DNA of 64,000 nt from assembly GCF_000004075.3 (NCBI RefSeq), contig NC_026658.2, positions 3,348,001 through 3,412,000 of the forward strand, given 5' to 3'. The notes under the pieces are model-generated. The model did not search any database. It had not been told where the DNA came from and worked only from the letters and a program-made list of their open reading frames with translations. The stretch is from Cucumis sativus (Eukaryota > Streptophyta > Magnoliopsida > Cucurbitales > Cucurbitaceae). Positions within the stretch are counted from its first letter, which is position 1, and each line of letters opens with the position of its first letter. The position numbers and the translations under genes were made by a program. Below, piece by piece: positions 45,666 to 59,168 of the stretch.

Positions 45666-48600
45666 TCATCTTGAATTTCCATCACCACTCTTCAAGGTCC
45701 AAGAAGAACCGTGGGATATGCAAATTTCATTCATAACCTGCGAGAATGCAACAGGGCAAGACAACACTCAGATATCGTAACACCAGTTAAGGAGGCTGAT
45801 AACATTTACGGAAATTTGTAATTTGATCGCACAACCCAATCCCTTCCTGCTTGAAAATTTTCCTTTTTCAAAGGAAAATAATCGATTACAAATTTCCCTT
45901 TTTCAAGCGGGTAAGCTCAAATAAAATATTGGCTAACCTTGCTATATTCATTGCTATTGATAGCTCTACCAAGTTCATGCTTTGAAGCTTCCAAAACATC
46001 AGCTTTTTTAAGCACTGCTTTAGGTCCTCGTCCACGTAAAAGTTGAATGACAACTTTCCTGCATAGAGCAGCATGCCACATAAGGTAAAGAACAAAGACG
46101 CCAAATTCTCAGGCACAAGTGAAATTTCAAATATTTTTCAACATTGATACAAGCATGGAAAAATAATGCAAACAATTTTCACATAAAGACACTTAAACAT
46201 GAATAAAAGTCAACAACCTCAATGGATCATATTCTGGATGCTCTGGAGATGAGGTCAAGACATAGAGACCATGAATCTCAGTAGCGACTTGGCTTATGAT
46301 TTTTTTTAATTCATCTGGAGGAGCATCAACACCATATGCAGCAGCCACCGCCATTCTGGCATCAGCTTTCGGAAGAGTAGACTGGGACACAGCCAAGTCA
46401 CGCAAACCTTGACATATCAACTGAAAGCTACAATAATAAGGCAACCACATCAGCCTTGTTAATAGAAGATTCATCTTCTCCATGATACCACCAGGAATAG
46501 ATTACTTCCATGCCCTATGATAAATCAACTCTAAGGCTATTACAAAATACGAAGACAAACTTAAAATAGAAAAGAAAAAAATAAGAAGAAAAAAACCCCT
46601 CAACAAAGCAGCCCAAAGGACCAATACGGTGCATGTAAAAATGTACAGAGAGATATAATTGTTTCCAAATCTAAAAGAAGGCTATCATTTATTTAAAAGT
46701 GCGTTCCCACGGCAAAAAGAGGTTAAGGTTAAATGGCAATGACATCCTAAATCTCATCAAAGCTCCTCTCCATACTATTCAACACAGTAGCATTCCTTCC
46801 CAACCAAGAAAAACATCTCGTAGAATAACCACACAAGAATGAAAAAAATGAGCCCCTACCTGCAAACCTTATGATTTTGAAAAAGCTTTTGAAGGGCTTT
46901 TGGTAAAGCTTCTCGAGTTTCATCCGACATTGCACCTTTGCGGTTAAGAGGTGCATTACTGCTTTTAGTTGTAGTCTGGTCAGAACTGACTTGTTTTTCA
47001 AGTTTAGGAACCACGCCAGGCTTTCCTGTGGCGGCATTTGCATGGTGAACACTTTTTATAGATCTCAGGAAAGTGAACCCTTTTTCCACGTTGTTCCAGA
47101 GCTCTTCTTGCTTCTCAGCAATTCTGACGTGGTTGCTTAAAAATAAACGGTCTGTTTTCTCCTTAAATTTCCAGTCCTTAAAGGCAGGTCTTTCAACACC
47201 AAATAAATTCAAAAAATGTTTCACTCTGTCCCGAAGAGACTTTGGAACATTTATCTGCGAAGAGCTGACCACTGGATTCTTGCTAAACAAAAAAAGAACA
47301 AAATCCCTAGCACAACGTCCACTGCCATCTTGCGGAATTAGAAATAAACTTTTTGGAACCCAGAGACCCTGCACTAACTGAGCATATTGCTGAAGAGTCT
47401 CAATAAACTCTTCTGTTTCATAATCAGGAGCATAATGCTTAAGTGCACTAAATCTTTGAACCGGAGGTCCCTATTGAAAAGAAAGAAAAAGATTGTTCAG
47501 AAAACAAATATGGAAACATGGAATAAGTCATCAACAATGAATCAGCATGATATAAAGGCAATGCACTTCCTAGTGAAGCCATTAGCATCTCCCACTTCCT
47601 CCTTCAATTCCAAACTATATTTTGCTTAACCGGGGAAGGAGGTAAAATATCTCCCAATAGCAAATGTGAAAAGCGTTCGCAACTTTTTATTTAAACTTAT
47701 ATGAAACAAAAAGAACCAATATTTAAATATGACCAATTGATGGAAAATATGATCAGCTTCTAAAGCAGATAGCCGTAGTTGTACTTCATTTTCAAACTCC
47801 TGTCTAAGCCCAGCCATTTTTCTTTTAACTATGGATCCTTTAATGTGAATCATTCTTGAATCTGACGTGTCAGGGGAAGCAGTAAATACACTTTTTAATA
47901 AAACGCCAGCACCATTTCCTTCTTAAAAAACACAGATAAGGACACCAACACTGGTATGAACATCATATAGTTCATAACCATCCACCGTGTTGGTATAGCT
48001 AACTAATGCTATAGATAATTTTGACTGTTTTTTTCTTCTTTTAAATGAAAGAAACGTTTTGTTGATAGATTAAAAATTTGAAAAAGGAAACAAATTCCAG
48101 GGAAGAAACTGGAATTTCAAATTCCCAAAGTTACCAAAAGCAAAAAAATGGGAATGTGCTCAATTCAACTCCATGTTTCACATTTACAGTAGCTAATATC
48201 CCAGCAGAAACAACATATGAAATATCACATAAACTTAACATCAATGAGAACTAAAAAAAATAAAAGAAATATAATTACAAAAAAGCTTGCAACATGAAGA
48301 AAAATTAAACTTAAGCCATTCCGAAGACATCCTCCCAATCTTTTTTCTCGTTCCTCTAATATTTTTTTCTCTTTTTCTTTCTTTTTTTTTCCTTCCATTT
48401 TCGGATATCTTGGGATATTTTATTCAATCAATAAAGTTGTTTCTTATAGAAATAAATAAATAAATAAAATAGAAGTTATTATCTATTTCTAAAACAATAC
48501 TGATAATACCCACCAGTCTGGTAGTCTTTGTGAACAATGAAAACAGTAGAACATAGAAAAAATAAGTTCAAATTATAGTCAACCTAGGATTTAATATCCT

Positions 48601-51600
48601 ACAAGTTTTCTTGACAACTAAATGTAGTAGGATCACACAATATACTAAAAGTTTTCTTGTAATAAGGTCACAGTTTTCTCAAGACCCGAATACTAAAAAA
48701 GAGATACTAATAACTTAAATTTGACAGTAAGTTAAATGATAATAAAAAATGTTTGATGAATATGAAACCATAAAAGATGGAATATACGTCCAACAAATAA
48801 TGCATAGAAGTTAGATGCTATAGTAGATGTGCAAATGCATCAGAAATAATTTTTTTACAAGTATTCATTTAAAACAAACCTCGGTCAGCAATTTCTTAAT
48901 CCGCTCCTCCAAAGACAATGAAAGCAAATACCTGAAATGCCCATAAGTAGGATTAAAACATTAATCAATACTAGAAGTCTCCCCGACAACTTCTTGCAAC
49001 CAGTTGCCTGACAACTTAAATGTTCGGTAACATAAATTAAACAGCTGAATATGTAATTGTATTTACTTTTTAGATGGACCTTTGGGCTTGTTGCCGCTTG
49101 TACTCGTACCAGGACACAAGGAGTCCATATAGTCGTGCCTTAAATAAGTAGGAACCAAATCAAATACTCAAAAGAAAAATTATCAGATAGATGAAATTTA
49201 CTGTATTAAAGATTTAATACATAAACAAGCAAAAAACACATACGGACTCATTGAAAATTGCATAGGGGAAACTGTTTGTGACACCATGCTTTGCAGATGT
49301 CTGGTTGATAGATCACTCTCTAAGCCATAGTACTTGAGTGGAATCCAGCACTAGAGAGAAAAAGTGAACAAAACAATTTTAGACGACTATAAAATGATGG
49401 ATTTAACAGTAAGGCAATCATACCTAAGGTTGATAGTCGTGTCTTTGATTGTTTAAATCTACACGTTTTCATTTGTTCCCTTGTACTTTGAGAAATAGTC
49501 TCTTTTCATTATCTCAAGGATAAGTACTTTGAGTTATGTTTCCTTGTACTTTGAGTAATAGTTTTCATTTGTCAATTTTCTTTTAATATTCGTAAGTGTT
49601 TGGACCAGCTTACACGCATCTCACTAATCATACGGAACAACCCACCTAACCTTACAACCTTTGAGTGTCTAGGAAATTAATTTCGAGGTAGGTGGCCACC
49701 ATGGAATGAACCCATGATCTCTTAATTAGTTAGTAGGATCATGTCTCATTTTTTTGTTCATTGAAAACATATTTCAAAATTTTCAAGGTATGTCATTCCA
49801 TAGTTTAAAAAAATGTTGAAAAACCTAACACTTAGAAAGCACTAAAGCTGCTTTTAGAAGCATCACTTAATAAGTAATTCTTCTACAAGTGCAGGGGAAG
49901 AAACTCCCACTAAAAAATACTTTCTCAGAAACAATCTTAAACCTACACTATTGAGCACTCATTTTCAATGGTGTTACCTCCTCATCTCTAGTTTTAACTT
50001 CCGTTGAAGGTCCTGTTTGCTTCTTCTGTTCCATAGAAACAATACAAAAATCCATAAATACCAGAACAAAATATGTAATCCCAGATGTGAACCAATGCAA
50101 TACAATGATAAGGTCAGTAGACAGTAAGTTAATGATAAAATAAATAAATAAATAAACTAAGAATAGACCATTCAAAGGAATAAGGTAAGTTGCAAAAAAA
50201 GAAAAAAAAAGTCTTCCGGGTAAAGGTAAATACCCTTCTGACAGCCAACAATAGTTTCTAAAAAATTGTTATAATTTTCGAAATTTGGCTAAGAATTCAA
50301 CTCTTTTAGTCCAGAAAGATGAAAGTCGTGTTAGAAATATACTTAGTTTCCAAAAACTGAAAATAAAATTGTTATCAAACAAAGCCTAAACAAAAGTAAT
50401 TAAAAAGGATTGATTGTAAGTGTGACACAACCAAGAGGCTAATAGCTGAAAGTTGCCACAAAAAGAAATAAAATCAGTAACTTCTCTTCAAATAAAACTT
50501 TTGTTCCTTTCCATCCAACAAAGCCAAGGAAAGCTCTACCAGCATAGCCCCAGAGGTTTCTAGCTATTAAATGATTGTGTTCCCTATAAAATAATAACAA
50601 TAATTGTTATTATGATTATACTTTACAGTTACCAAATAAACACGATCAGCGACTTGGCAGATTTCCCAAGATAAAATTCACTATATTTCAGCAGTACTTT
50701 AGAATGGAATAGAAAAAATAGAAAATAACCTGCTTCCTTGATGCACCTGCAGAATTAACATCCACATGCTCTTCTGACTTAACATCTGAATCAGCTCTAA
50801 CATTATTTTTCCTTTTCGGGCCACCAGAATTAAGGTGTTCAAATGATGGTCGAAGTTGCACAACTGCATGTACGGGATTCAGGTGTAGCTGCAATATAAC
50901 ACATAGATACATTAGCAATAGTTATTTACTTTTAAAGGAAAACTAAACAAACAGGTCCTTGTTCTAAAATTTGACAAATGATTTGATGACCATCATAAGA
51001 TTAGGGGAATAAGCAGAAACCTATGATCCTCTTGCGTTCATGCTAATTAGTTAGAAGAAAAGGACCAATTTGACCAAGTACAAAATCTAGGTTTTCCATT
51101 CAAACAATTACAGATACAACAGTATAAGATCCTCATAATGTGATCTAAAGTATAAACTCTACTGTGAAGAACTTCTGGAATAAAAATATAACCTTCAAGA
51201 AATTTTAATCTTTCATAGCAACAAAAAAGTGTTCCACTAAACAACAAAAAAAGTATTTGCAAGAAAACCCCACCACAGGATCAAGGCCTCATGAACAAGA
51301 ATCCCTTCTCCTTAGTAAAACAAAAGAAAAATATCCAAACAATGACAACAAAAGACCAAAATATCTGTTGTTTCCTTTTGAGAAAAAGGCAACATATGCC
51401 AAGATTTTACATATTTTCCATTTCCTTCACCATCAAAGTTTTAAGAAGACAAAATTTAAGAATATAGACGGTCAAGTCAATTTTGAGGAGGCAATAAGTT
51501 GAATAATAATCAACATTTATTTTAAGGCAAACAACCTTCTTTGGTAGATAAATATGATATTGTTAAGCGAAATGTGAGCTCATATTGTAATACGTAAGAA

Positions 51601-53233
51601 GTGTTTGTAACTATTCTTCCAATAATCAAAACTTTTATGGAAACCTTTTATTCATGGTTACTTAATATTTCAATATTATTCTTTTCTATTTATGTGAGAG
51701 TCCGTGTCATTTGTGTACCTTGTCTATTCTCATAGGACCCTGTCTAACCCTACTACATTTCATTGTTAATAAAGCTCGTAGTATATTAAATCTAAGGTAA
51801 GGCCACCGTGGCTTGAACCTATTTCCTCCAAGAACTTTATTATTCTTGCTTACCACTACGCTTATGTTTTCTGATTCAAAATTAAAAATGACTGAGTGCT
51901 AGAACAATGAAGAAACTAAGGGTCCATTAACTACGGTTGATTCAATGTCAATCATAAAAAGAAGAAGAAGAAAAGAAAAGGTGTGCAGTTCAAAAGATAT
52001 GAGATAGAGAGAAGCAACCTTATTGCCCATAAGCAGACCAACAGCATAGGACGTAGCTAGAGGCGGTTGCCATGAAGATGTCAAAGTCTGAACCAAAAAC
52101 AAAATTTTATTGGTATCCACAAAAATACACTGCCAATAAATCAATCCTCTGTTGAATATAGTACATGAAAGAAATAGCCCATGACTAATTAATAGGTGAA
52201 ACATAGTTAAGTTGATAAAGTGAAAAGAAACTCAAGGATAATACGACGGGAAAAAAAGAAAGAAAAGAAAGAAGATTCAACTAGAAACTGTTGCTGAATT
52301 CGGTTTCAATGAACTATCACTGTTTTATCTTTTGGGAAAATCCTAACGAATGTAGCATGTTTTTTCAAGTTAAACCTGACATGATCTGCAAGTTCAATCA
52401 CACAGATGAACCAGACTAGTAATCCTAATAAATAGCCAAATATGCATGAATTCGCAGCAATTTAAATCAACAGAACAGTAAGAGAAGATACCTGCTTCTT
52501 CATTTGGAATGTGCCATCAGCTTTGTTGTCATAGTTATTGGATTCAATATCAACATTCAGGTCGACTTCCACTTCTCCAGTGCTAGGTTTAACTCTTACC
52601 TGTTGAAACTAAAAGAGTACAGTTCAAATTCTTCCAGAATAATAAGGAATTAAAGAAAATGCTCACCTCGTCACATCGCCCCTCGAATTCATAGGGCCTC
52701 CAGCGTGGTCTAAGAGGATATTGCAACACATATAACTGGAAATAGATGACAGTCAAGTTAAAATTTCAAAAAGAACTAAATAATGGTACAAGGTATGAAA
52801 GACAAAGGCAAAGAAGACTAACTTTCGAATTGCTATCAACTGAAGGAGTAAATAGAACGTCGATTTCACGAACAACCATATCTTCAGAAGCATCCTCTTC
52901 AATTGGATCATCATCCACCATTGCATCCTCTTCAACTTCCGACTTAGTTTCAACGTCCATTTTAGCAACTCCATTAGGAAGTGAGGATTCAACTTTAGGT
53001 TTTACTTCTACTTCTTCACCGTCTTCCTTCTTCTCCTCAACTCGAGCATCAGGCTCTACAACTTCCGGCTTAGAAATGGGAGGTTGAGGTTCCAACTTCG
53101 TTAGCGGCTGTTGGGGCTCCGGTTTCGGAACTACTTCCGATTTTGGTTTCGGCTTGAATTTAGAGGACTTGGGTGCGAATCTGGAGGTCCGTGATGGTAC
53201 CTGGCTCCCTTCGTCTAGGCCGTCCAGGTCCAT
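45666..53233 (-). CDS. RPC5: DNA-directed RNA polymerase III subunit RPC5 (Sin-like), complete, 13 coding exons
   Basis: RPC5 (POLR3E/Rpc37-like) pairs with RPC4 in RNA polymerase III and acts in initiation and termination of tRNA and 5S transcription in the nucleus. Coding exons: 52823-53233, 52667-52735, 52492-52599, 52019-52087, 50730-50888, 49978-50025, 49244-49350, 49067-49138, 48880-48931, 46860-47470, 46218-46427, 45938-46058, 45666-45737; 2,109 nt in frame give 702 aa. The N-terminus is Pro/Lys/Glu-rich with FAPKSSKFKPKPK, then an acidic segment. The Sin_N core begins with REIDVLF and continues LYVLQYPLRPRWRPYEF and VRVKPSTGEVEVDLNVD, followed by LHLNPVHAVVQLRPSFEHL. The C-terminal winged-helix part includes ALKHYAPDYE, YAQLVQGLWVPKS, HGLYVLTS and the closing ICISHGSSWTLKSGD. 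Exon 6 (16 codons) is the least certain. Three SINE-like copies lie in introns. Confidence 0.9.
47746..47935 (-). other. Exon-like open segment inside RPC5 intron 9
   Basis: The 1.4-kb intron between RPC5 exons 9 and 10 contains a minus-strand stretch of about 62 codons without stops and with coding-like composition (for example MIHIKGSIVKRKMAGLRQEF and EVQLRLSALEADHIFHQL). An AG precedes it near 47938, but entering there leaves a 2-nt phase that does not match the phase-0 end of exon 9, while exon 9 joins exon 10 directly in frame. It is therefore left out of the RPC5 model. It may be a captured gene fragment, an alternative exon or chance. No family was recognised. Confidence 0.4.
48583..48700 (+). 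mobile_element. SINE-like fragment 1 (antisense in an RPC5 intron)
   Basis: This is the body of a tRNA-derived SINE: GTCAACCTAGGATTTAATAT, CCTACAAGTTTTCTTGACAA and AATGTAGTAGGATCA are shared, with changes, with the two copies at about 49.6 and 51.7 kb. The tRNA-like head is missing, so the copy is 5'-truncated. Confidence 0.65.
49588..49745 (-). mobile_element. SINE-like copy 2 (sense in an RPC5 intron)
   Basis: Read on the minus strand, it has a Pol III box-B-like GGGTTCATTCC, then GGTGGCCACCTACCT, a body with GGTTGTAAGGTTAGGTGGGTT and a GATTAGTGAGATGCGTGTAA stretch, ending with GGTCCAAACACT before an A-rich tail. The order matches copies 1 and 3. The box A region is degenerate. Confidence 0.7.
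51683..51872 (-). mobile_element. SINE-like copy 3 (sense in an RPC5 intron)
   Basis: Read on the minus strand, it starts with a tRNA-like head: a box-A-like GTAGTGGTAAGC and a box-B-like GGTTCAAGCC. It continues with GGTGGCCTTACCT, GATTTAATATACTACGAG, AATGTAGTAGGGTTAGACAG and GAATAGACAAGGTACAC. This is the most complete of the three copies and shows that the family is tRNA-derived. Confidence 0.75.
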
Positions 53234-56200
53234 CCTGAAAGGTTTTTGACGTGCTCCTTCCTCTTGGTGAATCAGCAGCGAAAAGCTTATCGGACACTAG
53301 AGAATATGCAATCGAAGTTTTTTCTTTCCGCAACCACCAACTGCTCCGGCGGAGAGATAACTTAGACCGCCGCACCCATAAATTTTCTGTATGCTCTTTT
53401 TTTAGGTTTATTTTCGTTATTTTTCTAAGTAATTTTCCCTTTACTTTCTCTTTTTCTTTCAAAAATAATTTCAGGTTTTCTATAAAAAAAAATGCAAGAA
53501 ATTGTTCGAATATTTATAAACTATAATAATTTTAAAAACAATGTAAGATTGGATGCTGAGAGTGGAGCATTTTTTTCTACCTTTAATTAAATTTTTACTC
53601 TCGTTTAAATTTGATATTTTATCAAATATGAACCATTTGTTTAAGATTTTTTTTATCCAAGACACGATCTTAAACAACAAATAAAAAAGAAAAATAGAAG
53701 TTTGCTAAACTATTTTGAACCAAATAGAAGAAAGAAAACGATATAAAAGAAATGACAAACATGAAATATTTAAAAATAATCAGTTTTATGTGCTTTTACA
53801 TTTTGTCGGCGGACCGTCAATATTTTGACTCTTTGATATATTTATGAAAGTTAATCTTTTTTTAACATAATTACCTTGTATTAGTATTAGAGATTAAGAT
53901 CTTACTCTAAACAAGAATGAAAATGGTATTAAATTTGGTAGCAGCCAATATAAATTTCAAAAAACAAAAACAAAATTATTATCAAATTCCACCTAAACTT
54001 TTTCTGTGCTCAAAATTCTAAGATCTGTAATTTAAATTTTGTGACAAATAGACTTCATTTTAAAATATCATGTCATTGCCCGTTTATTTTTATTATAACG
54101 ATGCCAATAATACATACATATAATACATGGACGGATCTATTAAGGGACCGTCTTCTTACATTTTCGAATTTTGTATTTTAATATTAATTTTGAAGTGTTA
54201 AATTACAATATAGGTTAAATAATGCATTAATATTACTATATTTTCTATTTGGTAGAGTGGTTGTGCCTCAGTCTAAAATCTCGAGATATTGGTTTAAATA
54301 TTGTATTGGGGTTGGTGCATGTTCTGTTTCGTGTGACTTTAAAAAGGAATGAAAAAATTATTCAAAGAAGAAATTCAACACTTGATATGGTAGATTTTAA
54401 TAGTTATTTATTTCTTCCTTTATTTAATTGTCTTTTCTAATAGAATTTTCTTGGGTTTTATGGAGTTTTGAGTTGATGGTGATATGAGTAGTATAATTTT
54501 TTCGTTGAAAACATAATTGTCATTTCTTTTATATTTTTATATTTATGCAATCTATTCTTTTAATTCTCATACCAAATATTAATTGATTTGTAGTTTAAGT
54601 TGGAGTTTGGAAAAGAAAATAAAATTGTTATAAGATAAGAAATTATAGAGAAAGAATAAAATGGATACAAACAATGCATATGCGCAACATTGTATGCTGC
54701 CCTATGTGTCCATATTTTGCTTTCTTAAGCATGTAGGTGTTTAGTCTCTCTATATATAAACCCTAATCAACACTTAGCAACATGAACCGAATTTTAACTC
54801 CTATTTTGCTCTCTTCACGTTACATTTAGGAGCATAATATCAAACATTCTAGTTATTTTTATGGTTAATGATGAGAGTGAGACAGACCACAATTTATTTA
54901 ACTATAATTTTTTTTACTGTTATTTTTTAATAATTATTTAAAATAGCTTGTGGAAAAGGTCATGATTAAATGCAACCTTAGACTACACTTAATCTCATGC
55001 AACTCGTTTTCATTACATATTACTTAAAAATAAAAATAATTAATTTTGTTGTTTTTGTATGTGAATACTGTGTATCGAAATGTTGTTTGAATTACACAAA
55101 GATGACACCAAGTATTTTTCTTATAAAAATCTAGTACAATTTAATATTCTACATTTATCTTTAAATATCGATTAACAATACAACACAACAAATATTTGTG
55201 TAACGTTTTAACTCATAATCTTCAAAAAAAAAAAAAGACATAAAAAAATTTACACTCTCAGATTAATATTATTTTCAAAAATTTGTCCAATTCATCAATC
55301 TAATTGTCCATTTTTTTATTTTGATATTTAAAAAAAAACTAATTATAATCACAACAAATAGTCTAATCTGATACACTTACAATAATTTAGAAATACAATT
55401 TAAAAATCTAAATGTCTCTCCCATTATAATTTTCAAACTAAATTTAAATGTTGATATAAATTATTATGAAAGTTGATTGTTTTGGATTGATACAATGCCA
55501 ACTAACATTAGACATAAAAAGTTTGAAGTAAATAAGTTTGAAGACGGCTTGTGAACTGACATTGATTATAGTATTGAAATTTAGATACATGAAACTCATG
55601 GAGGAAATAATCAAATCAAAAACTACTTTTCCTTTTCTCATTTGTGTCCTTTTCAAGATTTGAATGCAAATTTATTTGAATTTAAAGAAACACACACACT
55701 TTGCATTTGGCATTATTCTTACCCCTTATCCCAATATTTGGAAATAAAAGCTTGAGATGCACATGTAGCTGTACATCCCTTAGAAAGCCTATTGATTCTT
55801 GCTATGTTTGTTTGATGAGAAAATATCAATTGATATTGATTGGTCCAAAGATACCCAAGAAAGTGATACTTGTCTAAAAGTAGAATCATTCTCTTAATTA
55901 GGATATTTAACATGAGAGATTAATAATACATCTTCCTACTTTAAAGCTATGTAATTTATGAGTATATATATAAAAATGGTGTATGTTTTAAATGGTAAAA
56001 TACACCTCCAGTTTAAATGGGTTTAATTATATTTAAGTTGTTATTTGAGAGTTTAGACAACCTAAATCTTTGGGTACAGGATAACTATATTAAAAATAAC
56101 CACACATATATGAACATTTTGTATATATATACAAATATTTGGATGCTATTTGTTTCGTATAATATTTGAAGATAGTACTTACAAGGACTAATAATTTATT

Positions 56201-59168
56201 GATTTGTAATTAGTATAATATAAGGTGAACTTATATTTTGTTTATTTTTGTTAATTCAAATTAAAAATTCTTTTGATATAGTTTGTGTTAATTTTATATG
56301 CTAATCACTTCTTGACCAACAAAATGTTATATTATATATATAACATCCACTTAGAAAGAACGATGGTAAAGAAAAAAAAATGGTACCTCAACATGAGAAT
56401 CTTAAAAATTCATGTTAGCGCATAAAACTCTCAATATGCATGCCAATATTTCAGATGTCCACTCTATAAGAATATTAGATTTCAAGCATCTGTGATCACT
56501 CTTATTATATAGTTAAAAGGTACATTACAAACAATATAAAAATGTATTTATAAATTATAAATGATAAATTCTCCAGGTTGAATAATTTATAAAACTTTAA
56601 ACTTTTGTATAAGGGGATAAAATAATATCTACCCGACTCCAAAATTTAACCCAAGCCCTCGGTTTTGACATCCTCGTAAAGATTAGGGTTGTTCGTTTTT
56701 TTGGAAATATGTTTTTTTTCTATTTGTGTTTTTCCTTTATTCTTGATGAGAAGATGAGAGTACTCTATCATTTTCCATTAGTTGTCTCTTGGTCAATTTG
56801 ACTTGAAAAAATAAAAATAAATGATCTTAACTTTATAATACATCATAACCAAACACCATAAAATCTTTGAAAAATGATTTGAATGAGGTAACATAACTTT
56901 TGCTTAATAAAATGTGCCTAGTAAAAGTTTAAAACCTTTTTTTGGGAACTTTTATAATACCTAGAAGTTCACATTGCATCACTATCTTCAAAGTTCCTAA
57001 TGTTTTTCCTATTTTCCTCTTAAGAATATTATAATATCACATGTTTGTGTGTAAATATTTCAACTTACAATTATTGAAAAAGGTTTTAAGTATTGAATAA
57101 AATAATATCAATAGAAGATTAGGCTATAAACTTCGTTCTTTAAACGTTTTTTTAGTGGTTGTGACTATTAAATTCCGTACTTTAAACAATTTTCACTTTT
57201 TAGATTTTTTTCTTTCTCTTCGAAAAATCACGTAAACTTTTGGAATTGTGCCTATTTAACCTTTGTGCTTTAAAATACTCCAATAAATAACTATGTTAGA
57301 ATTTTTCACAATTCAATTCTATCGTATCAAATCTAAAGTTATGTAACTAAACTTTCATGAATAGTGATGAAATTTAGTTTCAGAATTATAGTCGGTAACG
57401 ATTCAAGTCTTCAAATTTTTTATTTTCGAATTTGAAACAAATTAGATCTTGTTTGATAGGTTATCCTTTTTGTTATGTATCTTTTAGATTAGTGTTTTGT
57501 CTCGGTTGGATTGAAACTCTAGCTCTTTTAGTCAAAAATTTAAAACAAAAAATTAGTTCATAAAAACTTATTTAGATTTTTGAAAACAATATATATTAGA
57601 TAATAGATAATAAAATGTATACACGTTGAGATTGGAGGGGTAGCACTTGTAAATTTAATTTTGAAAGATCCAAAAACAAAAATAAAATTACTGCCAAATA
57701 ATGTCTTAGGCTTTTTATTTAACTATACGACCATTCGATCTTTATCCTAAAAAAACTCTTTCCATAGTATAATAACTTAATTTTTTTTAGTTTATAAAAG
57801 AATTTGATTCTCCATAAATTTAACGTATAAATAATATAATTAAATTTGAACAATAATATAATTGTGAAGACTAAATCATTATAAATTGTAATTAAATAAG
57901 TAAATTATGGTAAATTTGATTAGTGTATTTAAAAGATAGAGAGTGTGATTAGACATTAAAAGATGACTTTTGAGAAAATGGGGTTGATGTAGTTAAAAGA
58001 TTTTAGATGAGGTGTGGTGTGGTGTGGTATGAAAAAGGGAGTAGTAGGGAAGAGGGTGAAAGTCCGAAAAGCTGATTGACTTTTGTTTATAAAGAAATTG
58101 AAAGAAAAGCAGCCGGTCCAAAGTCCCAAACCGGTGAGCTGTCCGTTTGGGCAATTCCAAAACCCAAAATCCTACACGGCACTAAACGACAACCACAACC
58201 ATTGTATCGGGACCAGATATTCTTCTCTCTCCTCTTTATTATTATTATTATTATTATTATTTATAAGATCAATTTACGCTGTAATTTCCTCTAACCTAAG
58301 CCTAACTCAGTGTCGTATTCCCATTGCTAACCTTCTCCCAACATCATCACAATATGTCTCTAATTTTCTATTTACAATTTTCATTCCACACTCTACCCAT
58401 TCAATATTTTATATCCTATTATACAACAATTCAATTTATCTTACTCTGTACCTAAAAATATTATCAGAAGTTTTTGTATCAGAAAATTATACTAATAAAA
58501 CAAAATACGAGTAGCAAGAATCGAGTATCAATTAAATAATTTATTTATTTTGGTGTTTAGAAAGTGAGTCAAATAGAAACCACAAACAAAAAAGAATTTA
58601 ATTCAACATTTAAATTACCTTTTATTTTAAAATAATAATAACAATAATAAAGAAGACAATCTCTCTGTATTTCATTTATCTTTTCTCCATCAAAAGTCAA
58701 CATAAAGAACTTCAAAACAAGCTTTCTTCATAATTCTTAGTACAACCTATCTTTTATTTTATCTTTTCTTATCCCATTCCATCTCGAATTCTCTGTTCTT
58801 TTTTTTCCCTCTGTATTTCAAGTTATACAATCATAAACCTATGTTTTAAAAGAACCCCGTATGGTATATTTCATTTACAAGTTTATACCCTTTGGTTATT
58901 TCCTTTGATTTTACTCGCCGGAGACTGGTTTTCCGGCCGCCGTCCTATCATTGGCTTTTTCACCTTCCGGCCTTTCCCATTAGATTTGATCTTTTTTTCC
59001 CCCTTTCATTTTAATGGGGTTTGAGTTGATGGGACCGGTTTCTCAGTTTATGGGTATGAATTAAAGAAGGTTGACTGGTAGATGAGACATAAAAAGAGAG
59101 ATAAAAACCTAGAACAAAAAATCATCCCGCCGCCGGCAAAACTCTAAATCAATTTTCCGATACTCAAG
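53234..59168. other. Intergenic region between RPC5 and the IDD gene (divergent promoters)
   Basis: The left end (to about 53480) holds the RPC5 leader and promoter; an upstream open frame overlaps the RPC5 start out of frame. A degenerate tRNA-like or SINE-head sequence lies near 54249-54305. The rest is AT-rich with decayed DNA. A less AT-rich patch at 58070-58230 and a pyrimidine-rich leader (58660-59168) probably belong to the IDD promoter and 5' UTR. An (ATT)n microsatellite lies at about 58238-58262. Confidence 0.45.

Noticed and set aside
53160-53462. 100-codon frame overlapping the RPC5 start
   Set aside because: It is out of frame with RPC5, Lys/Arg/Ser-rich, and has no domain; at most an upstream ORF in the leader.
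58076-58514. 143- and 72-codon + strand frames upstream of IDD
   Set aside because: They run through an (ATT)n microsatellite and AT-rich DNA; no conserved domain; more likely promoter DNA.
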